Made by a program: the position numbers and the translations under genes. Under the pieces are notes generated by a model. That model was given only the letters and a program-made list of their open reading frames with translations. It made no database searches and was not told the origin of the DNA. A stretch of DNA of 64,000 bases from JAAYHV01 sp964400515 (GTDB lineage: Bacteria > Bacillota > Clostridia > Peptostreptococcales > Anaerovoracaceae). Shown piece after piece: positions 34,557 through 43,004 of the stretch. The stretch lies in the NCBI GenBank assembly GCA_964400515.1, contig CAYNTJ010000005.1, positions 84,933-148,932 on the forward strand. The letters are read 5' to 3'. Every line of letters starts with the position of its first letter. The stretch's first letter is position 1.

Positions 34557-37295
34557 TTATTTTCCTTTACCACAACAATTCTTGTATTTCTTTCCGGAAC
34601 CACAAGGACACGGATCGTTTCTTCCTACTTTAGGTGCATCTCTTCTTATTGTCTCTTGGGCTTTAGCTTTGCTTTCTTTTGGGGCTTCACTAGGTCCCTT
34701 ACCCAAATTATCCCTATAATCTTCCTTCTTTGAATTATCTATACTGGCAGCGCTTCTTCTCTTAACGGAAGTGTTTACAGTGACATTATAGCAATATTTA
34801 ACTGTTTCTTCCTTAATATCTGAAACCATCTCGTCAAACACGGCAAATCCTTCGCTGGCATAAGCCATAGCAGGATCCTGCTGTCCCAAAGCCCTTAGCC
34901 CTATCCCGCTTTTCAGTTGATCCATGGCATCAATGTGATCCATCCAACGATTATCAACTACTCTCAATAAAATCATACGCTCAACTTCTCTGATATGTTC
35001 TATGCCAACTTCCTTTTCCTTTTCTTCATAAAGTTGGTCAAATATTTGATAAATTTCTTCTTTTAATATTTCTTCCGTCAGATTTATCTTGTCTTCTTCT
35101 TTATAGTTAATCATTCCTTCGGCCTTAGGCGCGAAGCTCTTGAGATTTTGCTTTATCTCTTCCATATCCCATTCTTCAGGATACTTTGAAACAACAGTTA
35201 CATTTCCAACCACACCATCAATTATTTCTCTGGTCATATTCCTTATATATTCCCTAAGATTTTCGCCATTTAAAACCATCCTTCTCTGTTCATATATAAT
35301 CTCCCTTTGTTTGTTCATTACATTATCGTATTGGAGAACATATTTTCTGATTCCAAAGTTTCGACCTTCCACTTTTTTCTGTGCGTTCTCTATGGTTCTT
35401 GTTAGTACACCTGCTTCTATCGGTTCATCTTCATCCATACCCGCACGATTAATAAAGCCCTGCATCCTTTCTCCGCCAAAAAGCCTCATCAAATCATCTT
35501 CAAGGCTTATGAAAAACTGGGTAGAACCTGGGTCACCCTGTCTACCGGAACGGCCTCTTAACTGGTTGTCTATACGTCTTGACTCATGCCTTTCCGTACC
35601 TATTATGCAAAGACCTCCAAGATTTTTTACTCTTTCCTGCTCTTCTTTTCTTTCTTCTTTGAACCTGTTTAATAACTCATTATATCTTTCTCTTGCTTTA
35701 ATCAACTCCGCATCTTCGGATTTTTCAAACCCGGTGGCAAAATTTATCTGATCTTCAGAGTATTCTTCTTTTCTCATTTCCCTTCTGGCTTCGAAATCAG
35801 GATTTCCGCCTAAAATAATGTCGGTACCTCTACCAGCCATATTAGTGGCAATGGTAACGGCCCCTTCTCTTCCTGCTTCTGCTACTATTTCGGCTTCCTT
35901 TTCATGCTGCTTGGCATTTAAAACATTATGCTTGATACCTTTCTTTTTTAGCATTGCACTTATAAGTTCCGAATTTTCAATGGAGATTGTACCCACCAAA
36001 ACCGGTTGGCCCTTTTCATGGGCATCAGCAACCTTCCTTACTATAGCCTTAAACTTACCTTTTTCATGAGTATATATGGAATCCTGCATGTCTTCCCTTA
36101 CTATTGGCTTGTTTGTTGGTATTACAACAACATCCATATTATATATATCTCTAAACTCATCTTCTTCTGTCTTTGCGGTACCAGTCATACCGGATAATTT
36201 TTGATACATTCTAAAATAGTTTTGAATAGTTATTGTAGCCAAAGTCTTTGATTCAGATCTAACCATTAGCCTTTCTTTGGCTTCGATTGCTTGATGTAAT
36301 CCATTACTATATCTTCTTCCAAACATCAAACGACCGGTGAATTCATCTACTATTATTATTTCTCCGTCTTTTACGATATAATCCACATCTCTTTTCATCA
36401 TGGTCTTTGCCTTCAATGCCTGTATTACATGATGATTGAGTTCCATGTTTTCGGGATCGGAAAAATTATCTATCTTAAAATGTTTTTCACATTTTGTAAC
36501 ACCTTCTTCTGTGAGGGAAACCTGTTTATCCTTTTCGTCTATGGTATAGTCTTCTTCTTCCCTTAGGGTATTGACAAAGCTGTTGGCGCTTTGATACATG
36601 GTACTGGAATCATTGCCTCTGCCCGATATAATCAAAGGTGTTCTCGCTTCATCTATTAATATGGAATCGACCTCATCAACTATGGCAAAGTTCAATGGTC
36701 TTTGAGTCAAGTTTTCTTTGTAAATTACCATATTGTCCCTTAGATAATCAAATCCGAACTCATTGTTTGTACCATAGGTGATATCGGTATTGTAAGCAGC
36801 TTTTCTTTCTTCTCCTTCTACTCCGTGAATTACACAGCCTACAGTTAAACCAAGAAAATTATATAATCTACCCATCCACTGGGCATCTCTTTTTGCAAGA
36901 TAATCATTAACCGTTATTACATGAACACCCTTGCCTTCCAATGCATTTAAATATGCGGCTAAAGTTGCCACAAGGGTTTTACCTTCACCGGTTTTCATTT
37001 CGGCAATTCTACCCTGGTGAAGAACAACGCCACCTATCAATTGCACTCTGAAATGCTTCATGCCCAGGCTACGCCATGCGCCTTCTCTGCAAACAGCAAA
37101 AGCCTCGGGAAGCAAATCATCCAAGGTTTCACCATTATTAAACCTGTTTTTGAACTCTATCGTCTTTGCCTTTAACGCATTATCATCCAGGCTTTTCATT
37201 TCCTCATCATATGATTCAATTGCATCTACTAAACCTTCAATTTTTTTTATTTCTTTGGCATTCAGATCACCAAATATTTTTTCCATTAAACCCAT
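34557..37295 (-). CDS. secA: Preprotein translocase ATPase SecA
   Basis: A 912-residue SecA with Walker A MKTGEGKTL, DEAD-like VDEVDSILIDEA, the TNMAGRGTDI helicase motif and C-terminal zinc-binding CPCGSGKKYKNCC. It drives Sec-dependent export at the membrane. Length and domain order are usual (the C-terminal linker is poorly conserved). It precedes prfB with a two-base gap. No second secA is in the window. Confidence 0.97.
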   Translation of the reverse strand: MGLMEKIFGDLNAKEIKKIEGLVDAIESYDEEMKSLDDNALKAKTIEFKNRFNNGETLDDLLPEAFAVCREGAWRSLGMKHFRVQLIGGVVLHQGRIAEMKTGEGKTLVATLAAYLNALEGKGVHVITVNDYLAKRDAQWMGRLYNFLGLTVGCVIHGVEGEERKAAYNTDITYGTNNEFGFDYLRDNMVIYKENLTQRPLNFAIVDEVDSILIDEARTPLIISGRGNDSSTMYQSANSFVNTLREEEDYTIDEKDKQVSLTEEGVTKCEKHFKIDNFSDPENMELNHHVIQALKAKTMMKRDVDYIVKDGEIIIVDEFTGRLMFGRRYSNGLHQAIEAKERLMVRSESKTLATITIQNYFRMYQKLSGMTGTAKTEEDEFRDIYNMDVVVIPTNKPIVREDMQDSIYTHEKGKFKAIVRKVADAHEKGQPVLVGTISIENSELISAMLKKKGIKHNVLNAKQHEKEAEIVAEAGREGAVTIATNMAGRGTDIILGGNPDFEARREMRKEEYSEDQINFATGFEKSEDAELIKARERYNELLNRFKEERKEEQERVKNLGGLCIIGTERHESRRIDNQLRGRSGRQGDPGSTQFFISLEDDLMRLFGGERMQGFINRAGMDEDEPIEAGVLTRTIENAQKKVEGRNFGIRKYVLQYDNVMNKQREIIYEQRRMVLNGENLREYIRNMTREIIDGVVGNVTVVSKYPEEWDMEEIKQNLKSFAPKAEGMINYKEEDKINLTEEILKEEIYQIFDQLYEEKEKEVGIEHIREVERMILLRVVDNRWMDHIDAMDQLKSGIGLRALGQQDPAMAYASEGFAVFDEMVSDIKEETVKYCYNVTVNTSVKRRSAASIDNSKKEDYRDNLGKGPSEAPKESKAKAQETIRRDAPKVGRNDPCPCGSGKKYKNCCGKGK

Positions 37296-37310
37296 TAAGT
37301 ATACCCCTTT

Positions 37311-38588
37311 CTATTCGTCGTCCTCTTCAGGTTTATTTTCAACTTTTATATTAACCTCTAAAGCCCTTCTTTCATCGGCCTTAGTAACAATTACTTTGAA
37401 ATACTTTTTCTTTGCTTCATATACAAAACTATCCCCCACATTGGGTAATCTGTCTATCTGTAATACAACCCATCCATTTATAGTAGTAACATCCAAATCT
37501 ATTACTTCGTCGAACATGTCAAATATTTTTTCTACATTAGCTCCTCCCGAAACCTTATAGCTCCCGTTGTATAGCTTTGTTATTTCTTTTGATTCGATAA
37601 TATCATGTTCATCATATATTTTGCCCACCAATTCTTCTATCAAGTCCTCCATGGTGACCAATCCTGCAGTTCCTCCATACTCATCCACCACTATTGCAAT
37701 ATGTGTTTTATTAGCCTGCATTTTTTTTAGTAAAACGGAAGCTTTCATGGAACCGGCAACAAATACTACGGGTTTAACATAATTACTGATTTTTTGATCT
37801 TTACCCACTATATAGTTATGGAAATCCTTTTGATTAAGTACACCTAAAACATTATCTAAATCATCTTCATAAACCGGCATTCTTGAAAATCCTGTGTTCA
37901 AAAACATCTGTCCAATTTCTTCTATTGATGTGTCTATCTCTATAGCCACCATATCCACCCTCGGAGTAAGCACATCCCACGCTTCTATGTCGTTAAATTC
38001 TATGGCATTGGTTATAAGTTCTCCACGGTCCATATCAATGCTTCCATCAGTTTGAGCCTCTTCCACTATAGTTAAAAGCTCATCCTCTGTTATGCTTCTG
38101 TCATTACTAACATTGAATACTTTACTTATGAACTGTTTCCATTTTGAAAAAATCCAGTTTATCGGAGTAAGCATAATCATAAAAAAGTTTATTGCAGGAG
38201 CTGACCACATGGCAAATCTTTCAGGCTGCTCCTTGGCAATGCTCTTAGGAGATATCTCCCCAAATATTAAAACCACTATAGTTATTACTATAGTAGCTAT
38301 AGTAGCTCCGTAGGATCCATATATGTCAACAAACATTACCGTAGCCACGGCTGTCATTGCTATGTTAACTAAGTTATTACCTATTAGTATGGTTGATAAA
38401 AGCTCATTGTATCTTTCCTCTAATGCCAAAACCTTTTTGGCTCTACTGTTTCCATCATTCACCAGATTTTTTAACCTGATTCTACTGATGGAAGTAAAGG
38501 CGGTTTCCGTGGCAGAAAAATATGCCGAAAACATTATCAAAACAATTATTCCTAAAATATAATAGGTAAGTGTATTTTCATTCATCAT
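37311..38588 (-). CDS. CNNM/CorC (hemolysin-type) ion-transport regulator
   Basis: A 425-residue protein with an N-terminal DUF21/CNNM membrane domain (four helices, YFSATETAFTSISRIRL), paired CBS domains (LTPRVDMVAIEIDTS and VDEYGGTAGLVTMEDLIEELVG) and a C-terminal CorC_HlyC domain. The family affects Mg2+ and Co2+ export. The ATG at 38588 (MMNENTLTYY) follows GGAAGGA; the frame opens six codons earlier. It is the gene before secA, 15 bases away. Confidence 0.85.
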   Translation of the reverse strand: MMNENTLTYYILGIIVLIMFSAYFSATETAFTSISRIRLKNLVNDGNSRAKKVLALEERYNELLSTILIGNNLVNIAMTAVATVMFVDIYGSYGATIATIVITIVVLIFGEISPKSIAKEQPERFAMWSAPAINFFMIMLTPINWIFSKWKQFISKVFNVSNDRSITEDELLTIVEEAQTDGSIDMDRGELITNAIEFNDIEAWDVLTPRVDMVAIEIDTSIEEIGQMFLNTGFSRMPVYEDDLDNVLGVLNQKDFHNYIVGKDQKISNYVKPVVFVAGSMKASVLLKKMQANKTHIAIVVDEYGGTAGLVTMEDLIEELVGKIYDEHDIIESKEITKLYNGSYKVSGGANVEKIFDMFDEVIDLDVTTINGWVVLQIDRLPNVGDSFVYEAKKKYFKVIVTKADERRALEVNIKVENKPEEDDE

Positions 38589-38682
38589 TTTATCCTTCCA
38601 AATCATAATAAATCAATATATATTATACTATAAAGCCATGTATATTTAAAGTGATGAATTGGTGTATAAAAAAACAGCAAGG

Positions 38683-39297
38683 TCAATTGCTGTATTTGTA
38701 TAAATATTCCTCAACACTAAATTCATCCAGAGGGCTCTCCTTTTTTAAATACAAGGGATGATGGGGATGTCCTTTAACTGATCTTTTACCGGCAGAATAC
38801 CATTTTGCGTTATATTTAGTGCCAATTCTTATCATTTCCTCTAAACAACCGAAAAGGTATTCCCTTTTTTCAATAATAGTACCCCAAGCGGCCCAAAGAG
38901 AAGGTCTATCATCTTTTGTTTTACTAAGCACATATTCGAAAGCCTTCATGTTCTGCTCATGTAAAAATCCATTACAACAGGTCTCCATATCATTTGGATT
39001 TGTAGCCCTATGGGCATAAACGTTAAACATTATAAAGCTATCATACCCATTGTTAAGTGCTATTCTTTCCACGGACTTTAATGTATTGTCCAAATCATTT
39101 GGCTTGGCCGTCGAGGGATTGATTCCAATGCATATTAATGGTTTATTGCCCTTAGTCCCCAATATATATCTATAATTCTTGTATTCACAAGGAACATACA
39201 TCCACTCATTAACATCATACTCTTCATTGAATATCTCTGATTTTCTCAACTCCCACTCAAAATCATATGATGGTTTTGTAACTATTTTATTATTCAT
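38683..39297 (-). CDS. DUF1643 family protein
   Basis: A 204-residue protein with the DUF1643 signature ICIGINPSTAKPNDLDNTLKSVERIA followed by FMFNVYAHRATNPNDM. The function of this family is unknown; phage and bacterial copies occur. It overlaps the amidohydrolase gene by eight bases and probably shares its transcript. Base composition is like its neighbours and there is no sign of recent transfer. Confidence 0.85.
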   Translation of the reverse strand: MNNKIVTKPSYDFEWELRKSEIFNEEYDVNEWMYVPCEYKNYRYILGTKGNKPLICIGINPSTAKPNDLDNTLKSVERIALNNGYDSFIMFNVYAHRATNPNDMETCCNGFLHEQNMKAFEYVLSKTKDDRPSLWAAWGTIIEKREYLFGCLEEMIRIGTKYNAKWYSAGKRSVKGHPHHPLYLKKESPLDEFSVEEYLYKYSN

Positions 39298-40411
39298 TTT
39301 CCACCCCTGCTATAAGACAAAACAAATCAACAACTCCTTCAATAAGCTCATCATTAAAATCATATTCTTTAGAATGTAAAGGGGCATGGTTTTCTCCTGC
39401 TCCAATCCACATCATGGCTCCCTTGGTTTTTTCCAAAAAATATCCATAATCTTCTGAGGTTCTGAGGGCTTCCATTTCATGAATCACATAGCCTTTTTCC
39501 TTTGCTATGCTTTTTATTTTTGATACTATCTCACAATCGTTTCTGGTTTCCGGAAAAATATCCGAATACTCTATCTCCATATCCAAAAAATACTTTTCTC
39601 CTTCTGCAGCTGCCAGCTTTCCTATATTGTTCTTCAATCTATCCAAATCTTTTTCTTTTTCTGCCCGGATGGTTAAAAGCAGCCTTCCCTCATGAGCGGA
39701 AACACCGAAGGCTTCTTCTCCTACACTTACTTCAATTATCGTAGCCAACACCAAGCCTTCATTTTTTTCATCCCCTGTAAGATCTGAAAGCATATTGATG
39801 ATATTTGCTATAGCATAGGCGGGATTTTTCCCCTTTTCCGGTTCGCTGGCATGGGAAGATACTCCATGATATTTAATTATTATACCCATTGAAGCAAAGC
39901 ATATGGTTTCATCCTTGATTCCAATATGCCCTAAGGGTATTCCCGGATAATTATGAAAAGCGTACATTTCATTAATATTTTTTTCACCGACTAAAAGTGA
40001 TGCTTCCTTGGCTCCGGTGCCAATTTCTTCGGCATGCTGGAATATAAAGTAAATGTCTTCTGCGGCACCTTTCTCATCCACTTCCATTGCAAAACCCGCA
40101 AGCACCGCCGCATGTCCATCATGACCACATTTGTGGGAAACTCCGGGAGTTATTGATGCATAAGATAAATCAATGCTTTCATCAATGCTAACAGCGTCAA
40201 AATCAGCTCTAAAACCCATGGCTTTGCCCTTATTATCTCCACTGTATTTTGCATAGAACCAATTACCCTTATCAATGACCTTTAGGCGGGTATTATCCTT
40301 AATAAAGTTCATTAAAAATTCCTTTGTCTTGTATTCTTTTTCCGAAAGCTCGGCGATCTTATGTAGTTCGTGCCTAAGCTCAATTATTTTTTGTAAATTT
40401 TTATCCTTCAC
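39290..40411 (-). CDS. M20-family amidohydrolase (N-acyl amino acid hydrolase-like)
   Basis: A 373-residue metallopeptidase-fold enzyme. The metal residues lie in HKCGHDGHAAVLAGFA and HAEEIGTGA, with a central dimerisation domain (about residues 175-290) and a C-terminal His (GENHAPLHSKEYDF). Relatives are aminoacylases, carboxypeptidase Ss1 and indole-acetyl-amino-acid hydrolases. The substrate is probably an N-acylated or amide amino acid. Its own promoter lies at 40440-40468. Confidence 0.85.
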   Translation of the reverse strand: MKDKNLQKIIELRHELHKIAELSEKEYKTKEFLMNFIKDNTRLKVIDKGNWFYAKYSGDNKGKAMGFRADFDAVSIDESIDLSYASITPGVSHKCGHDGHAAVLAGFAMEVDEKGAAEDIYFIFQHAEEIGTGAKEASLLVGEKNINEMYAFHNYPGIPLGHIGIKDETICFASMGIIIKYHGVSSHASEPEKGKNPAYAIANIINMLSDLTGDEKNEGLVLATIIEVSVGEEAFGVSAHEGRLLLTIRAEKEKDLDRLKNNIGKLAAAEGEKYFLDMEIEYSDIFPETRNDCEIVSKIKSIAKEKGYVIHEMEALRTSEDYGYFLEKTKGAMMWIGAGENHAPLHSKEYDFNDELIEGVVDLFCLIAGVENE

Positions 40412-40439
40412 ATCGTCCTCCTAATATGACATCACTGTA

Positions 40440-40468
40440 ATTATACTTTTTTTATTGTATAAGTTCAA
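40440..40468 (-). promoter_or_regulatory. Sigma-A promoter of the amidohydrolase gene
   Basis: On the minus strand TTGAAC (40468-40463), 17 bases, TATAAT (40445-40440). It lies back to back with the birA promoter. Confidence 0.7.
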
Positions 40469-40476
40469 CAGGGTAT

Positions 40477-40507
40477 TTGTCACCCTAATATAGTTTTAGG
40501 TTGACAA
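40477..40507. promoter_or_regulatory. BirA-type biotin operator
   Basis: TTGTCACCC and GGTTGACAA are an inverted repeat (8 of 9 bases pair) with a 13-base spacer, the BirA operator layout TTGTnAACC-N13..16-GGTTnACAA. It covers the -35 box of the birA-bioY promoter, so BirA with biotinyl-AMP should shut off its own operon and biotin uptake. Confidence 0.72.
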
Positions 40508-40529
40508 TTATCCCTCTATTGTGTTAAAC
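40501..40529 (+). promoter_or_regulatory. Sigma-A promoter of birA-bioY
   Basis: TTGACA (40501-40506) with a 17-base spacer and TTAAAC (40524-40529). The -35 box is inside the right arm of the BirA-type operator. Confidence 0.65.
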
Positions 40530-40550
40530 TCCTCTAAATAGGAGGATGCT

Positions 40551-41519
40551 ATGAAAACAGATATGGAAATATTAGGTCTTTTAATAGATTATAAAAATAA
40601 GGAATACTTATCCGGAGAAAAATTGGCTTCCATGTTAAATATAAGCAGAAATTCCATATGGAAGGCCATAGAAAAACTAAAAAAATCCGGATATGAGATT
40701 GATAGTGTTCATGGCAAGGGATATAGGCTGATTTCAAATTCCGATATTTTGTCGGAGGCAATAATTTCCAAGAATACCGATACAACTGTTATGGTTTTTG
40801 ATGAATTAAGTTCAACAAACGAGCATATTAAAAAAATCCCAGCTTCTGATTTACCTTTTGTGGTAATCGCCGATGGCCAAACTCAAGGAAAGGGAAGACT
40901 CGGCAGAGAATTTGTTTCCGCCAAGGGCAAAGGACTTTACATGTCTTATTCCTTTAAACCCAAGCTGGCCCAGGGGGATACTATGCTAATAACCTGTGGG
41001 GTGGCCAACTTAGTACGTGAAGCGATTCTTGAAACCTGCCATTTGGACACTAAATTAAAATGGGTTAACGATATTTATATGGATGGGAAAAAGCTTTGCG
41101 GAATTCTTACTGAAGGAGAGTTTAATTTGGAGACTCATTTATTTGACAGGATTATAATTGGCATAGGTTTAAATTGCTATCATTACGATGTTCCTTCGGA
41201 CCTAAGGGAAAAGGTGGGCTTTATTAATGATTTTACCGGCGCCCATGTTTCAAGAAACGATTTGAGCATTAGCATTATAAACCGTTTAAATAACCTGCTT
41301 TATAACAAGGAAAGCTTGGATAACAAATCAATAATTGAAAAATATAAGGAAAATTGCTTTATGATAAATAAAGTAATTAAGCTAAGTACCTTTTCCGGCG
41401 AGCCCATCTCTGTATTGGTTCTTGATATTGGGGAAAAAGGAGAATTGGTTGTGGAATATTTAGAAGGTCCTAAAAAGGGCAAAAAAGAAAGTATAATAAG
41501 CGGAGAAATATTATTATGA
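40551..41519 (+). CDS. birA: Bifunctional biotin-protein ligase and biotin repressor
   Basis: A 322-residue protein with an N-terminal winged helix-turn-helix (LSGEKLASMLNISRNSIWKAIEKLK), the ligase core GQTQGKGRLGREFVSAKGKGLYMS and WVNDIYMDGKKLCGILTEG, and a C-terminal SH3-like domain. It biotinylates carboxylase subunits and represses biotin uptake genes. GGAGG precedes the ATG. It overlaps bioY by four bases. Confidence 0.95.
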   Translation: MKTDMEILGLLIDYKNKEYLSGEKLASMLNISRNSIWKAIEKLKKSGYEIDSVHGKGYRLISNSDILSEAIISKNTDTTVMVFDELSSTNEHIKKIPASDLPFVVIADGQTQGKGRLGREFVSAKGKGLYMSYSFKPKLAQGDTMLITCGVANLVREAILETCHLDTKLKWVNDIYMDGKKLCGILTEGEFNLETHLFDRIIIGIGLNCYHYDVPSDLREKVGFINDFTGAHVSRNDLSISIINRLNNLLYNKESLDNKSIIEKYKENCFMINKVIKLSTFSGEPISVLVLDIGEKGELVVEYLEGPKKGKKESIISGEILL

Positions 41520-42028
41520 AAACATATAACCTTACTTTAACAGCTTTATTTGCTACGATAACTGCAGTTTGCTCTTGGATTACCATACCTCTGCCCTTTA
41601 CACCCGTACCAATAAATATGGCCACCTTTGCGGTAATTATTTCCGGCTTGGTGCTTGGCCCAAAATACGGAACAATTAGCCAATTATTATATATTTTTCT
41701 TGGCATGGTCGGGTTACCGGTTTTTAGCGGGTTCACTTCCGGCATAGGAATCATATTGGGCCCTACGGGGGGTTATTTAATCAGTTATATACTTATAGCT
41801 TTGATTGTTGGGGCTTCAAAGAATTTTAATATTATAATAGGCCTTATATTAGGAACCATGACTTGCTATTTCTTTGGAAGTATTTGGTTTATGGTTTTGA
41901 CCGGATCTAACTTTACCACAACTATTGCTTTGTGCGTTATTCCTTTTATTTTGGGAGATACTTTAAAGCTTCTACTTGCATATTATTTGTTTAAAAAAAT
42001 CCCCGGGAGGTATATAATTACAGAGTAA
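41516..42028 (+). CDS. bioY: Biotin transporter S component BioY
   Basis: A 170-residue membrane protein with about six helices and BioY signatures (TIPLPFTPVPINMATFAV, GTISQLLYIFLGMVGLPVF and GPTGGYLISY). It binds biotin as the S component of an ECF transporter. No ECF module (T, A, A') is nearby, so a shared module is likely. The ATG overlaps the birA stop (ATGA). Confidence 0.95.
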   Translation: MKTYNLTLTALFATITAVCSWITIPLPFTPVPINMATFAVIISGLVLGPKYGTISQLLYIFLGMVGLPVFSGFTSGIGIILGPTGGYLISYILIALIVGASKNFNIIIGLILGTMTCYFFGSIWFMVLTGSNFTTTIALCVIPFILGDTLKLLLAYYLFKKIPGRYIITE

Positions 42029-42046
42029 TTTAACCGGGAGGTAAAA

Positions 42047-42988
42047 GTGAAAAATACATCAATCTTATTTAAAAGTATGCCTTTAACTGTATCTGGGCTT
42101 TCCCTAGGAATGGCATCCTTAGGGAACATTCTTTACGAATATAATTCAAACTTAAAGGTTGTTTTCTCGCTTATAGCATTACTTTTATTGCTTCTAATCA
42201 GCATGAAAATATTAATGTTTCCAAAAGAGATTAAACACGAATTGAACCTTCCTATGCCATCCTCTATGGCCCCCACCTATCCCTTGGCAATAATGATCAT
42301 ATCTCTACAAATAACTTCCTTTACAGGATATAAGCTAAATATAGTTTGGGCTTTGGCCTTCGCTATATATCTCATTTTATTAATCTGGTTTTCCTTTAAA
42401 TTTTTAAATACTTTTAGACTCGACAATATTTATCTTCCGTATTTAATACCATATATTGGTTTGGCTATAGTTTCAATGACTGCCCATAAGTACAACATGC
42501 AAACATTGAGTATAATAACATTTTATTTAGCCTTATTTTTTACGGCAATTTTCCTTGTACCAATGTATTTAAGATATATCAAATATCCTGTAACAAACAG
42601 GTCTTTCAGGCCCTCTTTTACCATACTATCTGCTCCATTGGCAATAATTCTTGTATCTTATTTGGAAATAACCACAAAGGCAAATATTATAATTGTCACT
42701 TCATTACTCTTAATTTATTTGGCAACTTATATTATAGTTCTGGTTAAACTACCCGTCTTATTAAAAACGGAATTTTATCCAAGCATAGTGGCGTTTACTT
42801 TTCCCATGATAATAGTAATAAATGCAAGTAAGCTTTCATATGATTATTACGCTTCCTTAGGTCATGATATTACAATTTTAAAATATTTCTACACCTTCCA
42901 AACTTTATTGGCCCTGATTCTAACAATTTGGGTCACCATAAGGTTTATAAAAAACAGTTTTGAAGAAATACAAAAGGCGCGGAATTAA
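42047..42988 (+). CDS. TDT/SLAC1-family transporter (TehA-like)
   Basis: A 313-residue protein with ten predicted helices. It has the TDT pattern: MPLTVSGLSLGMASLG at the N-terminus, RPSFTILSAPLAIIL in the middle and FYPSIVAFTFPMIIVI late. The family includes tellurite/dicarboxylate transporters and SLAC1 anion channels. It follows bioY by 18 bases with GGGAGG upstream, so it probably belongs to the BirA-controlled unit. An anion exporter is the safest reading. Confidence 0.78.
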   Translation: MKNTSILFKSMPLTVSGLSLGMASLGNILYEYNSNLKVVFSLIALLLLLLISMKILMFPKEIKHELNLPMPSSMAPTYPLAIMIISLQITSFTGYKLNIVWALAFAIYLILLIWFSFKFLNTFRLDNIYLPYLIPYIGLAIVSMTAHKYNMQTLSIITFYLALFFTAIFLVPMYLRYIKYPVTNRSFRPSFTILSAPLAIILVSYLEITTKANIIIVTSLLLIYLATYIIVLVKLPVLLKTEFYPSIVAFTFPMIIVINASKLSYDYYASLGHDITILKYFYTFQTLLALILTIWVTIRFIKNSFEEIQKARN

Positions 42989-43000
42989 TTCTGCGCCTTT
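42973..43000. terminator. Bidirectional terminator between the TDT transporter and hydA
   Basis: AAAGGCGC and GCGCCTTT enclose a GAATT/AATTC inner stem, with the TDT stop codon inside. GATTTT follows on the plus strand, and the hydA stop is seven bases away on the other strand. Confidence 0.75.
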
Positions 43001-43004
43001 GATT

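Noticed and set aside
40501..40530. Inverted repeat GTTGACAA ... TTGTGTTAAAC as a biotin operator
   Set aside because: The arms point the wrong way for BirA; the pair at 40477-40507 fits the consensus orientation and spacing better.
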